Virus record (IMG/VR): IMGVR_UViG_3300009506_000064
Span: 1-44,041 of that record
Strand: one strand, 5' to 3'
Source of the DNA: a virus
DNA: 44,041 nt
Shown here: positions 15,596 to 23,420 of the stretch, piece by piece
Numbering within the stretch: position 1 is the stretch's first letter
Layout of the letters: the number at the start of each line of letters is the position of its first letter
The notes under the pieces: generated by a model
The model's input: only the letters and a program-made list of their open reading frames with translations
Told to the model about the DNA's origin: nothing
Database searches by the model: none
Program-made: the position numbers and the translations under genes

Positions 15596-15997
15596 ATGGT
15601 TTGGGGGGATAGTAAAAGAGATCTGATTGTTGCTGAAAACGCAGCAGCGAAGCGAGAGATTGAACTTTTAAGAGAACAAATTTTAGATTTGAAAGAAGAA
15701 CGTTCAATGCTTATACAGCAACTTAAAGCAACTCAAGAGGCTTTAGTTGCTAAAGAGTCTCCTGAAGCATATAGAGATATGATGGATTCTCGTATGAGTG
15801 ATAGTAAGATTCTTACTCCTGAAGAAAAAGAAGAGCAAAGATTAAAAAAGCAAAAAACGGCTATTTATGAGGCTTATATTAATGAGTTAGAAAGTCCGTT
15901 ATTCAAAGACGCAGATGATATTAAACAAGTTTTAACAAGAGTTACTAATCTTCCAATTTCTGAGGCTGAATCGCTTCATGGAAATGCGGAAAGTTAA
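15596..15997 (+). CDS. hypothetical coiled-coil protein upstream of portal
   Basis: A 133-residue protein with a long amphipathic helix (AAAKREIELLREQILDLKEE onward, about 14-60) predicted to be coiled coil, then a second charged helical part. It begins directly after the preceding stop and ends directly before the portal ATG, so the three genes are translated together. It may be a portal or head-assembly helper; no family recognised. Confidence 0.7.
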   Translation: MVWGDSKRDLIVAENAAAKREIELLREQILDLKEERSMLIQQLKATQEALVAKESPEAYRDMMDSRMSDSKILTPEEKEEQRLKKQKTAIYEAYINELESPLFKDADDIKQVLTRVTNLPISEAESLHGNAES

Positions 15998-18202
15998 ATG
16001 AGTGTTGATTATCGTACAATAGCTAAGAGCGGTCAACTTCATCGTATTGATGAATTAGACATTGGAGATGATAGTATCGGAGGGCTTATTAGAGAGTATT
16101 CTGATTCTATTAATTCAAATAATAAATCATTACATTGGCAAAGAGCGGTACGTTGGATTGAAAATATTTTCTTTTCTGCTGGAAGACAGTATGTAGATGA
16201 TATTCTTGTTTCACGTTTAGCTAATAGCGGCGGTAGCTCAGAAATTGGAGATTTGTCGGTAGTTATGGATGCTACCCGTAGTATACCTAAACCTACCAAT
16301 GATCTTCTTGGTAGATATGTTGAAACAAATATTGCTCTTTTAACGGAAAATAGACCGCGACCTAGAGTAACACCTAAATCGGATAGAGATGAAGATCAAA
16401 CAGCGGCTGAGTTATCTGAATTAACTCTTGAGTATGTTTGGGAGGCTTTACTTATGCCCGCTAAAATGCGGGAAATGGCGCGTTTAGTTTTACATACGGG
16501 TCTTTGTTTACTTGAAGTAGCTTGGGACCCTACAATTCCGCGTAGGATGCAGATGGCTAAAACAAAGAAAGAAATAGCTGTGGCGCTTCCAGAAGGATCG
16601 AAACCTCCAATTATTGCCCCTCGTGAAGTTCCAGAATTAGATGAATTTGGAAGACCTATAATGAAAGAGGAGATTGAGTATGGCGATATAGTAGCAAATA
16701 TTGTTACAGCCTTTCAATTTCATACTCCTTCTACTCATTTTTGGGAAAATTTAGGTTGGACTTTAAAAGAGGAATTTATTCCGATTGATAAGTTAAGAGA
16801 TAAATATTTAACCCCTGGTAAACAGGCGGCCGGATTAACTAAGGAAAAAGGTTGGAATTTATCTGTTCTTGACGGCATACAAAGTGAAAATATTAGTTCT
16901 CTAGCTCTTTGGTGGTGGGAACGTATCTCAGAATTAGTAGAGGGTCCAGGGCCTAGTTTATGTATTGGTTCTCCAGATAATTGGGATGGTTATGTAATTG
17001 TTAGAACTTTTGATAGGGCTCCATCTAAAAAATGGTCTAAAGGACGTACTATTATTACAGTAGGAGACAAGGTATTATATGATTCTCCTAAGGTTATTGG
17101 AGCTAGAGCTTATGATCCTCGTTGGCCTTCTAGATGGCATCCTTATGTTAGGTATCGATGGGAAGGTCAAACTGGAAGTATTCATGGTCGTAGTTTGATC
17201 TCTAAATTATTACCAAAGATTAAAAGAGTTAATGCAATCGATACTACTTTGATTATGTGGCGACGTACAGTACCGATTGCGGCGTGGATTTCTCCTAAAG
17301 GTTCTGATCCAATTGAAGATCTTTGGTCTGGTCGTCCTGGTATGCATTGGCAATATGATCCTAGACGTACTGCAAATATGCGTCCTGAAGTAGTATATCC
17401 GCCACCTTTCCCGGCAGCGGCTTTACAAGAACGTGAGATACAAATTGCAGAAATGGAGGCTATAGCAGGAACAGAACAGATTTTACGAGGTGAGCGTCCG
17501 GTTGGTGTGAATTCTGCGGCTATGATTGATATTTTACGTAAGCAAGCTTTAGCTAGTCGTTCAGCAACTCTTCAAGAGTGGGATGAATCGCATCAAGAAT
17601 TAGGTCAATTATTACTTCAAACAATAATTAGACACGTTCGTAATGATCCTCGTTATGCTGAGCGAATTCGTATTTTAGCTAGAGAAAAGCATAGTAGGGT
17701 TGCTATTGAAGCTTTTTCTGGTGAAGATTTATCGGATAATGTTATTGTACGAGTAGATACGGCAAGTCTAGCTTTGGTATCTAAAGAAGCTAGAGAAGCT
17801 AAAGTGATTGAAATTCTTCAATACTTACCAAATATTCAAGCTATTGATGATGTTGGTTTACGTCAAGCTATTCTTGATGAATTGAATTTAAAGAAAGCAC
17901 TTATGCCTAGTGGTCCTGATATTAATAGAGCTAAGAAGATGATTTCTCTTATTAAGCAAGAGAGATTTGATAGAATTACATTATTACCGGAAGATGATCC
18001 TTATATCTTCCAAGCTTTATTAGTTAATGAAACAAAGAGCGATGGTTTCATAGATCTACCAGTAGAACAACAACAAGCATTGATTTCGTTAGTTGATCTT
18101 TATGAACGTCAAATTAAGTTAAGGGAAATGCAACAAGCTCAAATGATGCAAGCACAAATGGAAATGCAAGCGGCACTTACAGGGAGAGGTTCTAAGGAGT
18201 AG
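15998..18202 (+). CDS. portal protein
   Basis: A 734-residue portal (head-tail connector) protein, in the large size class of P22/N4-like portals. Typical features are the N-terminal NDLLGRYVETNIALLTENRP, then LVLHTGLCLLEVAWDP for the wing, a long alpha/beta core, EQILRGERPVGVNSAAMIDILRK near the stem-loop region, and a Gln/Met-rich C-terminal helix (MQQAQMMQAQ). Twelve copies would form the DNA channel and dock the terminase. It starts directly at the preceding stop (TAA-ATG). The terminase it works with is encoded on the other strand at 5170-7401. Confidence 0.85.
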   Translation: MSVDYRTIAKSGQLHRIDELDIGDDSIGGLIREYSDSINSNNKSLHWQRAVRWIENIFFSAGRQYVDDILVSRLANSGGSSEIGDLSVVMDATRSIPKPTNDLLGRYVETNIALLTENRPRPRVTPKSDRDEDQTAAELSELTLEYVWEALLMPAKMREMARLVLHTGLCLLEVAWDPTIPRRMQMAKTKKEIAVALPEGSKPPIIAPREVPELDEFGRPIMKEEIEYGDIVANIVTAFQFHTPSTHFWENLGWTLKEEFIPIDKLRDKYLTPGKQAAGLTKEKGWNLSVLDGIQSENISSLALWWWERISELVEGPGPSLCIGSPDNWDGYVIVRTFDRAPSKKWSKGRTIITVGDKVLYDSPKVIGARAYDPRWPSRWHPYVRYRWEGQTGSIHGRSLISKLLPKIKRVNAIDTTLIMWRRTVPIAAWISPKGSDPIEDLWSGRPGMHWQYDPRRTANMRPEVVYPPPFPAAALQEREIQIAEMEAIAGTEQILRGERPVGVNSAAMIDILRKQALASRSATLQEWDESHQELGQLLLQTIIRHVRNDPRYAERIRILAREKHSRVAIEAFSGEDLSDNVIVRVDTASLALVSKEAREAKVIEILQYLPNIQAIDDVGLRQAILDELNLKKALMPSGPDINRAKKMISLIKQERFDRITLLPEDDPYIFQALLVNETKSDGFIDLPVEQQQALISLVDLYERQIKLREMQQAQMMQAQMEMQAALTGRGSKE

Positions 18203-18205
18203 GAA

Positions 18206-18865
18206 ATGGCTAATAATTACGGAAGAGGTGGAGCGGCTTCAACAGGCGCGGCTCAAAAAGCATCTGTAGGTTCGGCATACGAATTTACCCCTAGAAATGC
18301 TATGTCGTATTTAACAGGGGAGGAACAAGTAGCATATGGTAGAACTATGGCGTCTTCTGGTAAAGGTATGTATGGTCAAGCTAAAAAAGAACAACTTCGT
18401 CGTCTTCGTGATCTTGCAGCTAGCAGAGCCCTTACAGATTTTGAATCTCAAAATATGCAGTATTCTAAACCTTGGTTGCATAAAGCTTCTGCGGGTTTAA
18501 TTACAGCAGAAGATTCGTCTAAGGGTGAAGGTTTGGGAGTTTTAGGACTAGATACTGGTAAAGAAATTAGAGATAAATTAAGAGCTATTGCATTAGGAGA
18601 ACCTGTTACTCCAGATTTTTATGTTGATCCTTTAGCTAAATTTTATATGAAAAAGAAAGGCGCGATGCCTGGTTTTAAAATGTCATCCGGTGGTCCGCGT
18701 AAATATTTTACTCCTGAGATTACTAATGTGGATACTGCTTATTCTGGAATTGGCGGTCTAAACTGGACACAGGTAGGAAGAAATGGTAGAGAGGGCTCAA
18801 ATAATTTAGGAGTTCCTACTTCCACTAGAATACTTAATTCTTGGAATACTAATTCTTGGAGATAA
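18206..18865 (+). CDS. hypothetical protein downstream of portal
   Basis: A 219-residue, Gly-, Lys- and Tyr-rich protein with few secondary-structure cues; long stretches look disordered (N-terminal GRGGAASTGAAQKA and a Gly/Asn-rich C-terminus). No domain recognised. AAGGAG lies in the end of the portal gene, three bases before this gene. Probably a minor virion or assembly protein, by position. Confidence 0.65.
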   Translation: MANNYGRGGAASTGAAQKASVGSAYEFTPRNAMSYLTGEEQVAYGRTMASSGKGMYGQAKKEQLRRLRDLAASRALTDFESQNMQYSKPWLHKASAGLITAEDSSKGEGLGVLGLDTGKEIRDKLRAIALGEPVTPDFYVDPLAKFYMKKKGAMPGFKMSSGGPRKYFTPEITNVDTAYSGIGGLNWTQVGRNGREGSNNLGVPTSTRILNSWNTNSWR

Positions 18866-18868
18866 ATA

Positions 18869-19033
18869 ATGCCAGCTAAATCTAAAGCGCAACAAAGATT
18901 TATGGGTTTGTGTAGTTCTTCTGAAGGAAGAAAAAAAGCTTATGGTAAATGTCCTCCTGTTTCTGTAGCGAAAGAATTTGCTCGTACTCCAAGAGGTAAG
19001 TTACCAGAAAAAGCTAAGAAAAGATCATTATAA
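18869..19033 (+). CDS. DUF3008-like small basic protein
   Basis: A 54-residue protein beginning PAKSKAQQRFMGL, which matches the start of DUF3008 proteins (PAKSKAQQRxMGM), and ending FARTPRGKLPEKAKKRSL, the usual 'k.LPEk' end of that family. Two cysteines (15 and 29) replace the usual middle part. Start ATG three bases after the preceding stop. Found repeatedly in phage head clusters; no function is established that I know of. Confidence 0.72.
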   Translation: MPAKSKAQQRFMGLCSSSEGRKKAYGKCPPVSVAKEFARTPRGKLPEKAKKRSL

Positions 19034-19043
19034 GGAAGGTATT

Positions 19044-19439
19044 ATGGGGGAGGTTTTAGAGACTGATAAGATTATTGTTTTTTTAGATAACGATCAAAAT
19101 AGAGCTGCTTTGTTATATCAAAGAATGAATAAACGAGATCAAGAGAGAACTTTTTGGGTTAAAACAGTTGTAGAAGCGATTGATGTATTAAAGGAATATA
19201 AGCATAGGTTGGATATTGTATCTTTAGGATATAATTTAAAAGGGTATGAAATTTCTGTACATCCGGCTAGTGAAGAATCAGGGATGGAAGTAATTCGTTG
19301 GTTAGAAAAACAACCTATAGAAGTATATTCTCATGTAAAATTTGTTATTCATACTTGGGATGTTCCTATTGGTATTAAAATGACTAATAGGCTTAAAGAA
19401 AAAGGATATAATGTTATTAGAGTGCCTTTTGGTTCATAA
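19044..19439 (+). CDS. receiver-like protein, resembling cyclic-phosphate-processing receiver (cREC) domain
   Basis: 131 residues from the ATG at 19044, which AAGGAAGG precedes; an in-frame upstream extension into the DUF3008-like gene is unlikely to be real. IIVFLDNDQNRAALLYQRM resembles the first strand and acidic loop of receiver-fold proteins. DIVSLGYNL is in the place of the 'DxISLDHDL' segment and VKFVIHTWDVPIGIKM in the place of 'VHSxNpxGxxxM' of the cREC family, ending with a strand (YNVIRVPFG). If so, key Asp/His residues of the LDHDL motif are changed to GYN. The role in a virion-gene operon is unknown. Confidence 0.55.
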   Translation: MGEVLETDKIIVFLDNDQNRAALLYQRMNKRDQERTFWVKTVVEAIDVLKEYKHRLDIVSLGYNLKGYEISVHPASEESGMEVIRWLEKQPIEVYSHVKFVIHTWDVPIGIKMTNRLKEKGYNVIRVPFGS

Positions 19440-19450
19440 GGAGATAGGTT

Positions 19451-19642
19451 ATGGCGAATAAATGGATACAAAAAGCAGTTAAGCATGAAGGAAGAATTAA
19501 ACGCGCATTAGGTGTGCCTCAAGATGAGTCAATTCCTGCTAGTAAAACCGGACGTTTGAGAGAGTTAGCTAAGAAAAAAGGTAGTTTAGGTGCGGCTGCG
19601 CGTTTAGCTATTCGTTTTAAGAAAGGAATTTCTAAGGAGTAA
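19451..19642 (+). CDS. small basic protein
   Basis: A 63-residue, Lys/Arg-rich protein (NKWIQKAVKHEGRIKRALGV, then KKKGSLGAAARLAIRFKKG). The 'KWIQKAxKxxGxxxxxLGVPxxxxIPxxK' pattern is one I have seen in many short phage proteins located near structural genes, but I know of no assigned function. AAGGAG overlaps the previous stop region. It may bind DNA or RNA given its charge. Confidence 0.7.
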   Translation: MANKWIQKAVKHEGRIKRALGVPQDESIPASKTGRLRELAKKKGSLGAAARLAIRFKKGISKE

Positions 19643-19648
19643 TAAGTA

Positions 19649-19912
19649 ATGGCTGAACCTAAGAAAACAATTTTAATGGGCGAGGGCGTTTCTGAATCTA
19701 AGGAAAAGAAACCTTGGAGTTATTATTTACGTACTAGAAAACGTGGGGTTGGTGGAACTATAGGTGAAATAGAACGTGGAGACCAACCTGATATTCAGGT
19801 TAAATGGAAGGCGGGGTTTTTGAAGGGAACTCCTGGAAATAAACGTAAAGATCGTTTAAATAAACTTTCTCGTAAAGTCCGTCCTGGATTTCAAATAGAG
19901 GTAAAATTTTAA
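19649..19912 (+). CDS. hypothetical basic protein
   Basis: An 87-residue Lys/Arg/Gly-rich protein with an RKRGVGGTIGEIERGD segment and a C-terminal KVRPGFQIEVKF strand. No family recognised. It starts six bases after the previous stop with AAGGAG upstream, and its stop shares bases with the next ATG (TAATG). It belongs to the run of small genes between portal and scaffold. Confidence 0.65.
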   Translation: MAEPKKTILMGEGVSESKEKKPWSYYLRTRKRGVGGTIGEIERGDQPDIQVKWKAGFLKGTPGNKRKDRLNKLSRKVRPGFQIEVKF

Positions 19913-20121
19913 TGGCATCAATATCTCCTCCTAAAACAGAAACAATTGGTGGTCGTTATAAGTATGAAGTAGAAGATGATCTTCGTGCTTTACGAAATGC
20001 GAGTAAGATTAAAAATACTCCTTCTAGACTAAAGGCTGTAAAGATATTGGTTAAAGAAGAGATGGGTGCTTTAGAAAAAATTGCTAATGATAAAACTGAA
20101 GGTTTTAGTTCGGAGTATTAA
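19912..20121 (+). CDS. hypothetical protein, 69 residues
   Basis: A small charged helical protein (DDLRALRNASKIKNTPSRLK, AVKILVKEEMGALEKIANDK). Its first base is the last base of the preceding stop (TAATG), so it is coupled to that gene. No domain recognised. Confidence 0.65.
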   Translation: MASISPPKTETIGGRYKYEVEDDLRALRNASKIKNTPSRLKAVKILVKEEMGALEKIANDKTEGFSSEY

Positions 20122-20125
20122 ATAT

Positions 20126-20341
20126 ATGGACCCTATGTACGTTTTAGAGCCAAATTATACTGGAAGTTTATTTGATAATTTTGGTTTAGAAGGATTACTT
20201 GCTAATCGTGGCCTTGGTGTAAATGAAATAAACAAAAACTCAAAGATTAAATCTACATCAAAAGCAGAATCTGAAAAAGATCGTCTTAGAACTGCTAAGG
20301 CCCGTGAATTTGGAATGACTAAAGAGACCGTTGGTTTTTAA
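20126..20341 (+). CDS. hypothetical protein, 71 residues
   Basis: Begins MDPMYVLEPNYTGSLF at the ATG at 20126, with CGGAG eight bases upstream inside the end of the previous gene; an ATG 45 bases earlier lies inside that gene and is less likely. The second half is Lys/Ser-rich and probably disordered or helical. No domain recognised. Confidence 0.6.
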   Translation: MDPMYVLEPNYTGSLFDNFGLEGLLANRGLGVNEINKNSKIKSTSKAESEKDRLRTAKAREFGMTKETVGF

Positions 20342-20352
20342 AGGAGTAGGAA

Positions 20353-20598
20353 ATGGCAGGACTTCAAGAAAAAGCAGATAAACGAACTTTAGGTGAAAAA
20401 CGAAAGCCCGTGAAGATTATTATTGCTGATCCTATGGCTAGTACAAGTTCTTTTGTTCAAGAAACTACAATTAATTTAGATTCTAAAGTTAAAAATAGAG
20501 GTCAAGGAGAAAAAGGGACTACTATTGGAGCTGCTCAACCTGTAAAACGTTCTTCTGGTTCTGGAGTTACTTCTGGTATGGGTGGGCGTCATAATTAA
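20353..20598 (+). CDS. hypothetical protein, 81 residues
   Basis: A small hydrophilic protein with a basic N-terminus (KADKRTLGEKRKPVKIIIAD) and a Gly/Ser/Thr-rich C-terminus (KRSSGSGVTSGMGGRHN). Looks largely disordered. AAAGGAG precedes the ATG. Last of the small-gene run after the portal. Confidence 0.65.
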   Translation: MAGLQEKADKRTLGEKRKPVKIIIADPMASTSSFVQETTINLDSKVKNRGQGEKGTTIGAAQPVKRSSGSGVTSGMGGRHN

Positions 20599-20630
20599 TT
20601 TTTATTAAATTAAACTAAGGAGAAGATGCT

Positions 20631-20831
20631 ATGCGTTATATTTTTATTACTATTTTATCTATAATGTTTTTATCAGGTTGCGCAACAATGCTTGATCTTA
20701 GTAAAACTGTTTGTGACGCGGCTTTAGGAGGTTCTAAAGCTGGTGAGGTATGCGCTGAAATTGATAAACTCAAGTCTGATGTTCCTGTAGAAACTCCTGC
20801 TCCAGCCCCCGCAGAAGTTCCTTCTGAGTAA
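20631..20831 (+). CDS. small lipoprotein (outer-membrane spanin or exclusion-protein candidate)
   Basis: A 66-residue protein with a signal peptide MRYIFITILSIMFLSG and lipobox FLSGC, so that C17 would be lipidated. The mature part is short, with two more Cys and a Pro/Ala-rich tail (VPVETPAPAPAEVPSE). Size and proline-rich end resemble Rz1-type outer-membrane spanins, but no inner-membrane partner gene overlaps or adjoins it. A superinfection-exclusion lipoprotein is an alternative. AAGGAG precedes the ATG and a strong terminator follows. Confidence 0.65.
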   Translation: MRYIFITILSIMFLSGCATMLDLSKTVCDAALGGSKAGEVCAEIDKLKSDVPVETPAPAPAEVPSE

Positions 20832-20872
20832 TTACTTCGCTTACTCTATGCTATGGTGTAGATAGCGAAGAG

Positions 20873-20911
20873 AGCGGGCCGGGTGTCCTCCCCACCCGGC
20901 CTGCTATTTTT
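20873..20911 (+). terminator. intrinsic terminator after lipoprotein gene
   Basis: A 13-bp stem (20873-20885 with 20893-20905, one G-T pair, GC-rich GGGCCGGGTG core), seven-base loop, then ATTTTTA. A weaker repeat CTTCGCT/AGCGAAG lies just upstream (20834-20840, 20863-20869). It closes the portal-to-lipoprotein unit. Confidence 0.88.
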
Positions 20912-20948
20912 AATGTTTTGTTTACTTAAAGTAATAATGACTGTTCAA

Positions 20949-20978
20949 ATAAATAAACGGTATTATTTAAATAGAGGA
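20949..20978 (+). promoter_or_regulatory. phage promoter-like motif, copy 5 (scaffold-capsid)
   Basis: Reads ATAAATAAACGGTATTATTT then AAATAGAGGA, with one extra A before the TAG compared with other copies. It sits between the terminator and the scaffold gene, so the scaffold-capsid unit is a self-contained cassette. Confidence 0.78.
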
Positions 20979-21092
20979 AGTAGTTTAACTGCCTATTAGG
21001 CGTGCTTATCTTCCAAAGCCATAAATGTTAAACATCAATTCGTCAGAACATACTCCCTAAGCTGACGTTAAAACATCAAGGAGGTACAGCCA
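20979..21092 (+). promoter_or_regulatory. structured 5' leader of the scaffold-capsid transcript
   Basis: About 110 bases between promoter-like copy 5 and the scaffold ATG. It holds a small hairpin GCCTATTAGGC (20991-21001), a 6-bp hairpin CGTCAG/CTGACG (21041-21046 with 21062-21067), and a repeated GTTAAACATCAA / GTTAAAACATCAA. CAAGGAGG is the ribosome site. The other promoter-like copies except copy 6 have almost no leader, so a role in mRNA stability or translation is plausible. Confidence 0.5.
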
Positions 21093-22043
21093 ATGGCTGA
21101 CGCGAATGAAGTCCAGGCAGCGTTAGAAACTGCGCTTGCTGACAACGCGGAATCGCAAACCGCAAAAGGGTCGAGCACAGAAGTAGCAGAAGCAGTAAGT
21201 GCCGCTTTAGGCGCAAAGGAAGATGTTAGCGCTTCTGAAAGTGAGACTGGAAAAGGTGCTGAGACCGCTGGTAAGGAACCAAAAACAGTTCCTTATGAAA
21301 GGCTATCTCAGGTAGTTAAGCAGAAAAATGAAATCTCCGAACGGTTTACTGCCCTCGAAGAACAATATAAATCTGCTACGGCAAGAGAACAAGAACTCCG
21401 TGGTCGTATTGGGGATTTAGAGCAAGACTCTCAGATTCTCGACGCTATCAAAAATCTTGCTAAGGATGAGAAATATCGGGCTCACGTTATAGCCATTGAT
21501 AAAGCTCTTCAAGGTATTGATGATGATATCGAGGCGGCGGAAGAGAAGAAAGATCAAAAAGCTGTGGCTGACGCTGAGAAGCGTTTCCAGGCGAAGGCAG
21601 CGGAATTAGAGGATCTTCTTGCTGATCAGCGAGCAGAAAATCTTTGGAATGAGACAGCCGAAATGGCTAAAGGAATGCTCGCGGCACTTCCTGAGGAATA
21701 CACGGACGAAGACAAGGTTCTTATTGGGAAGTTTTGGACTCCCCGTGTAAATTGGAGCGAAATTGAGCAGAGAGGTTCGGAAGCGATTCCTTCTGCATTA
21801 AATAGTTCCTTTGCTGCGGTGATCAAGGAGTATGGTACTCCTAAAGGCGCTTTGGTAACTAGAACGACTAAAGAAGTTGAATCTAGGATTCCCGAAACGA
21901 AACGTGCATCTTCAGAAGATGTAGTGAAGGGTCTATTAGAAAAAGATTGGGCTGAAAAGGATAGTGACGGCAAGTTCGTTCATTCTGATGAAGAATTTAC
22001 TGGAGGGCTTACTGAACTACTCCGAAAGGTCCACGGACGCTAA
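21093..22043 (+). CDS. capsid scaffold protein
   Basis: A 316-residue, very acidic and Ala/Glu/Lys-rich protein, largely alpha-helical. It has a low-complexity N-terminus and a long coiled coil (about 65-190: VKQKNEISERFTALEEQ onward, DAEKRFQAKAAELEDLL). The PYERLSQVVKQKNE segment is common to phage scaffold proteins. Position just before the capsid gene supports the call. It would organise capsid subunits and then leave the prohead. The C-terminal KVHGR end is short and basic, as capsid-binding ends of scaffolds often are. Codon choice is clearly richer in C and G than in the upstream genes. Confidence 0.8.
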   Translation: MADANEVQAALETALADNAESQTAKGSSTEVAEAVSAALGAKEDVSASESETGKGAETAGKEPKTVPYERLSQVVKQKNEISERFTALEEQYKSATAREQELRGRIGDLEQDSQILDAIKNLAKDEKYRAHVIAIDKALQGIDDDIEAAEEKKDQKAVADAEKRFQAKAAELEDLLADQRAENLWNETAEMAKGMLAALPEEYTDEDKVLIGKFWTPRVNWSEIEQRGSEAIPSALNSSFAAVIKEYGTPKGALVTRTTKEVESRIPETKRASSEDVVKGLLEKDWAEKDSDGKFVHSDEEFTGGLTELLRKVHGR

Positions 22044-22064
22044 GACTTAGAGGGAATCCGTAAC

Positions 22065-22114
22065 TAATCATAAGTGCTGCTTTGGCATGGTGCTACAGCT
22101 ATATCTTATGATTA
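22065..22114 (+). promoter_or_regulatory. hairpin upstream of capsid ribosome site
   Basis: A perfect 10-bp inverted repeat, TAATCATAAG (22065-22074) with CTTATGATTA (22105-22114), with an inner GCTG/CAGC stem (22076-22079, 22096-22099). It lies in the 87-base gap between scaffold and capsid. GAGGAG for the capsid gene begins four bases after it. There is no T run, so not a terminator; it may be an RNA processing or stabilising element that raises capsid over scaffold expression. Confidence 0.65.
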
Positions 22115-22130
22115 ACTGAGGAGTTCCTTC

Positions 22131-23342
22131 ATGGAAACTTTTACGACTCTTGGTGATATGCTTCTTCGTCGGTATGTCGTGGACTTTATTGGGCAGATGC
22201 AGCAACTTTCAGCGCCAGTTCACAGCCGACTAAAGGAGAATATGCGTTTCCAACCCTCCGGGGATGGTGCGTATTTTGCAGTTCGGATTGATGGTAATGA
22301 GTCAGGAGGTGGTTGGCGTGCTACCGACGATAATACTCTACCTTCGGCAAGTAATGAGCGCATCAAGCAGGCTCGCGTTCGACCTAAGAAATATTATCAT
22401 ACGGTAACTTTTTCTGGTCTAGCAGAGGCAGTATCTAAGCGTGCTGGTGAAGATGCTTTTGCTGCTGGTATTACTGATGCAATTAGTAATGCCGTAAAGC
22501 GTGCTGGTGCTAATTTTGAGACTACTTTCCTACGTGGTGATGGTACCGGGCGGCTTACGAATGTAAGCGGAACCCAGACGGCCTCTACGACTATTCTAGT
22601 AGATGATTCTAGAACAATGCGTTCTGGTCAAGTAGTTGTTTTCTTAAACAATACTACGGGTCTTCGACAAGCCGGTCCAGTAACTGTAACATCAAATGAC
22701 ATTGCCAATAGTACTATTACAGTCAGCGCGGCTGTAACAGTAACGGATGATGATGGTGTTTATATTTCAGGTGAGCAGGATGAAGCTTCTGCTCCTTCTG
22801 AAGTTACAGCACTAGGATTACCGGCATTAGTAAACAATACTGGTACTATCTATAATATTAGTCGAACGACTTATCCAATCCTTCAATCTAAGGTTATTGC
22901 GGCTGGTTCTACGTCTCTTGACGAAAGTATGCTACGTAGATTACGCAAGCAGCTAATGATTGAAACGGCAGTTGAGACTCTAGATGGCTTTGCCATGATC
23001 TCGAATCACGATCAGTATGATCGTTATACTGAGATCGCTCTTCCGTTCCGTCGGTTTAACGATATGCGGTTAGAGCTTGGTGCTCAGCAAGAACTAACTA
23101 CGTTCGAGGGTCGGCCATGGCTGGTTACGTGGGCGGCTCTTCCGGATGAGGTTTATTTCCTCAATCTCGGTGCAATCGAGCGCGGTGTTGTTCGTCCGTT
23201 TACGATTGATGAGAGGGTAAATATGGCTTGGGTACCTGGACACGATGCTTTCACAGTTCTGATGAAGACTTATTGTGAGAACGTTGGTCGTTATCTTAAT
23301 CAATCGGCTAAGATTACAGGACTAACAACTCCTACGTACTAA
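22131..23342 (+). CDS. major capsid protein (HK97 fold)
   Basis: A 403-residue protein. It carries the scaffold-adjacent position, size and sequence character of HK97-fold capsid proteins: an N-terminal arm, VRPKKYYHTVTFSGLAEAVS for the E-loop/spine region, ISNAVKRAGANFETTFLRGDG, a beta-rich insertion (about 145-220), RRLRKQLMIETAVETLDGFAMISNHDQYD and MAWVPGHDAFTVLMKTYCENVGRYLNQSAKI near the end. The size resembles capsid proteins of N4-like phages. It has GAGGAG, a hairpin upstream and a strong terminator downstream. Codon use differs from most of the window (CGT/CGG, CTT/CTC, GTC more frequent), consistent with very high expression. Confidence 0.88.
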   Translation: METFTTLGDMLLRRYVVDFIGQMQQLSAPVHSRLKENMRFQPSGDGAYFAVRIDGNESGGGWRATDDNTLPSASNERIKQARVRPKKYYHTVTFSGLAEAVSKRAGEDAFAAGITDAISNAVKRAGANFETTFLRGDGTGRLTNVSGTQTASTTILVDDSRTMRSGQVVVFLNNTTGLRQAGPVTVTSNDIANSTITVSAAVTVTDDDGVYISGEQDEASAPSEVTALGLPALVNNTGTIYNISRTTYPILQSKVIAAGSTSLDESMLRRLRKQLMIETAVETLDGFAMISNHDQYDRYTEIALPFRRFNDMRLELGAQQELTTFEGRPWLVTWAALPDEVYFLNLGAIERGVVRPFTIDERVNMAWVPGHDAFTVLMKTYCENVGRYLNQSAKITGLTTPTY

Positions 23343-23369
23343 TCGTAGCTTGTTGAAAAATTAGAAATA

Positions 23370-23396
23370 GCCCCCGGGGAAACCCGGGGGCGTTTC
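23370..23396 (+). terminator. intrinsic terminator after capsid gene
   Basis: CCCCCGGG (23371-23378), GAAA tetraloop, CCCGGGGG (23383-23390), extended by one G-C pair, followed by GTTTCATT. Strong stem with a weak T tract, so partial read-through into the following small genes is likely since they have no promoter-like motif of their own. Confidence 0.85.
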
Positions 23397-23420
23397 ATTG
23401 TTTAAATAGGAGCTAAACTA

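Noticed and set aside
17065-17080. GGTATTATATGA inside the portal gene as a promoter-like copy
   Set aside because: No ACGG and no TAG-purine end; it lies within coding sequence with no gene start nearby.
18978-19043. N-terminal extension of the cREC-like protein
   Set aside because: It would overlap the DUF3008-like gene out of frame; the ATG at 19044 has a good ribosome site and begins the recognisable domain.
19038-19049. GGTATTAT before the cREC-like gene as an eighth promoter-like copy
   Set aside because: Only eight bases match; the ACGG start, the TTTA end and the A/T-rich upstream part are missing, and the bases overlap an ordinary AAGGAAGG ribosome site.
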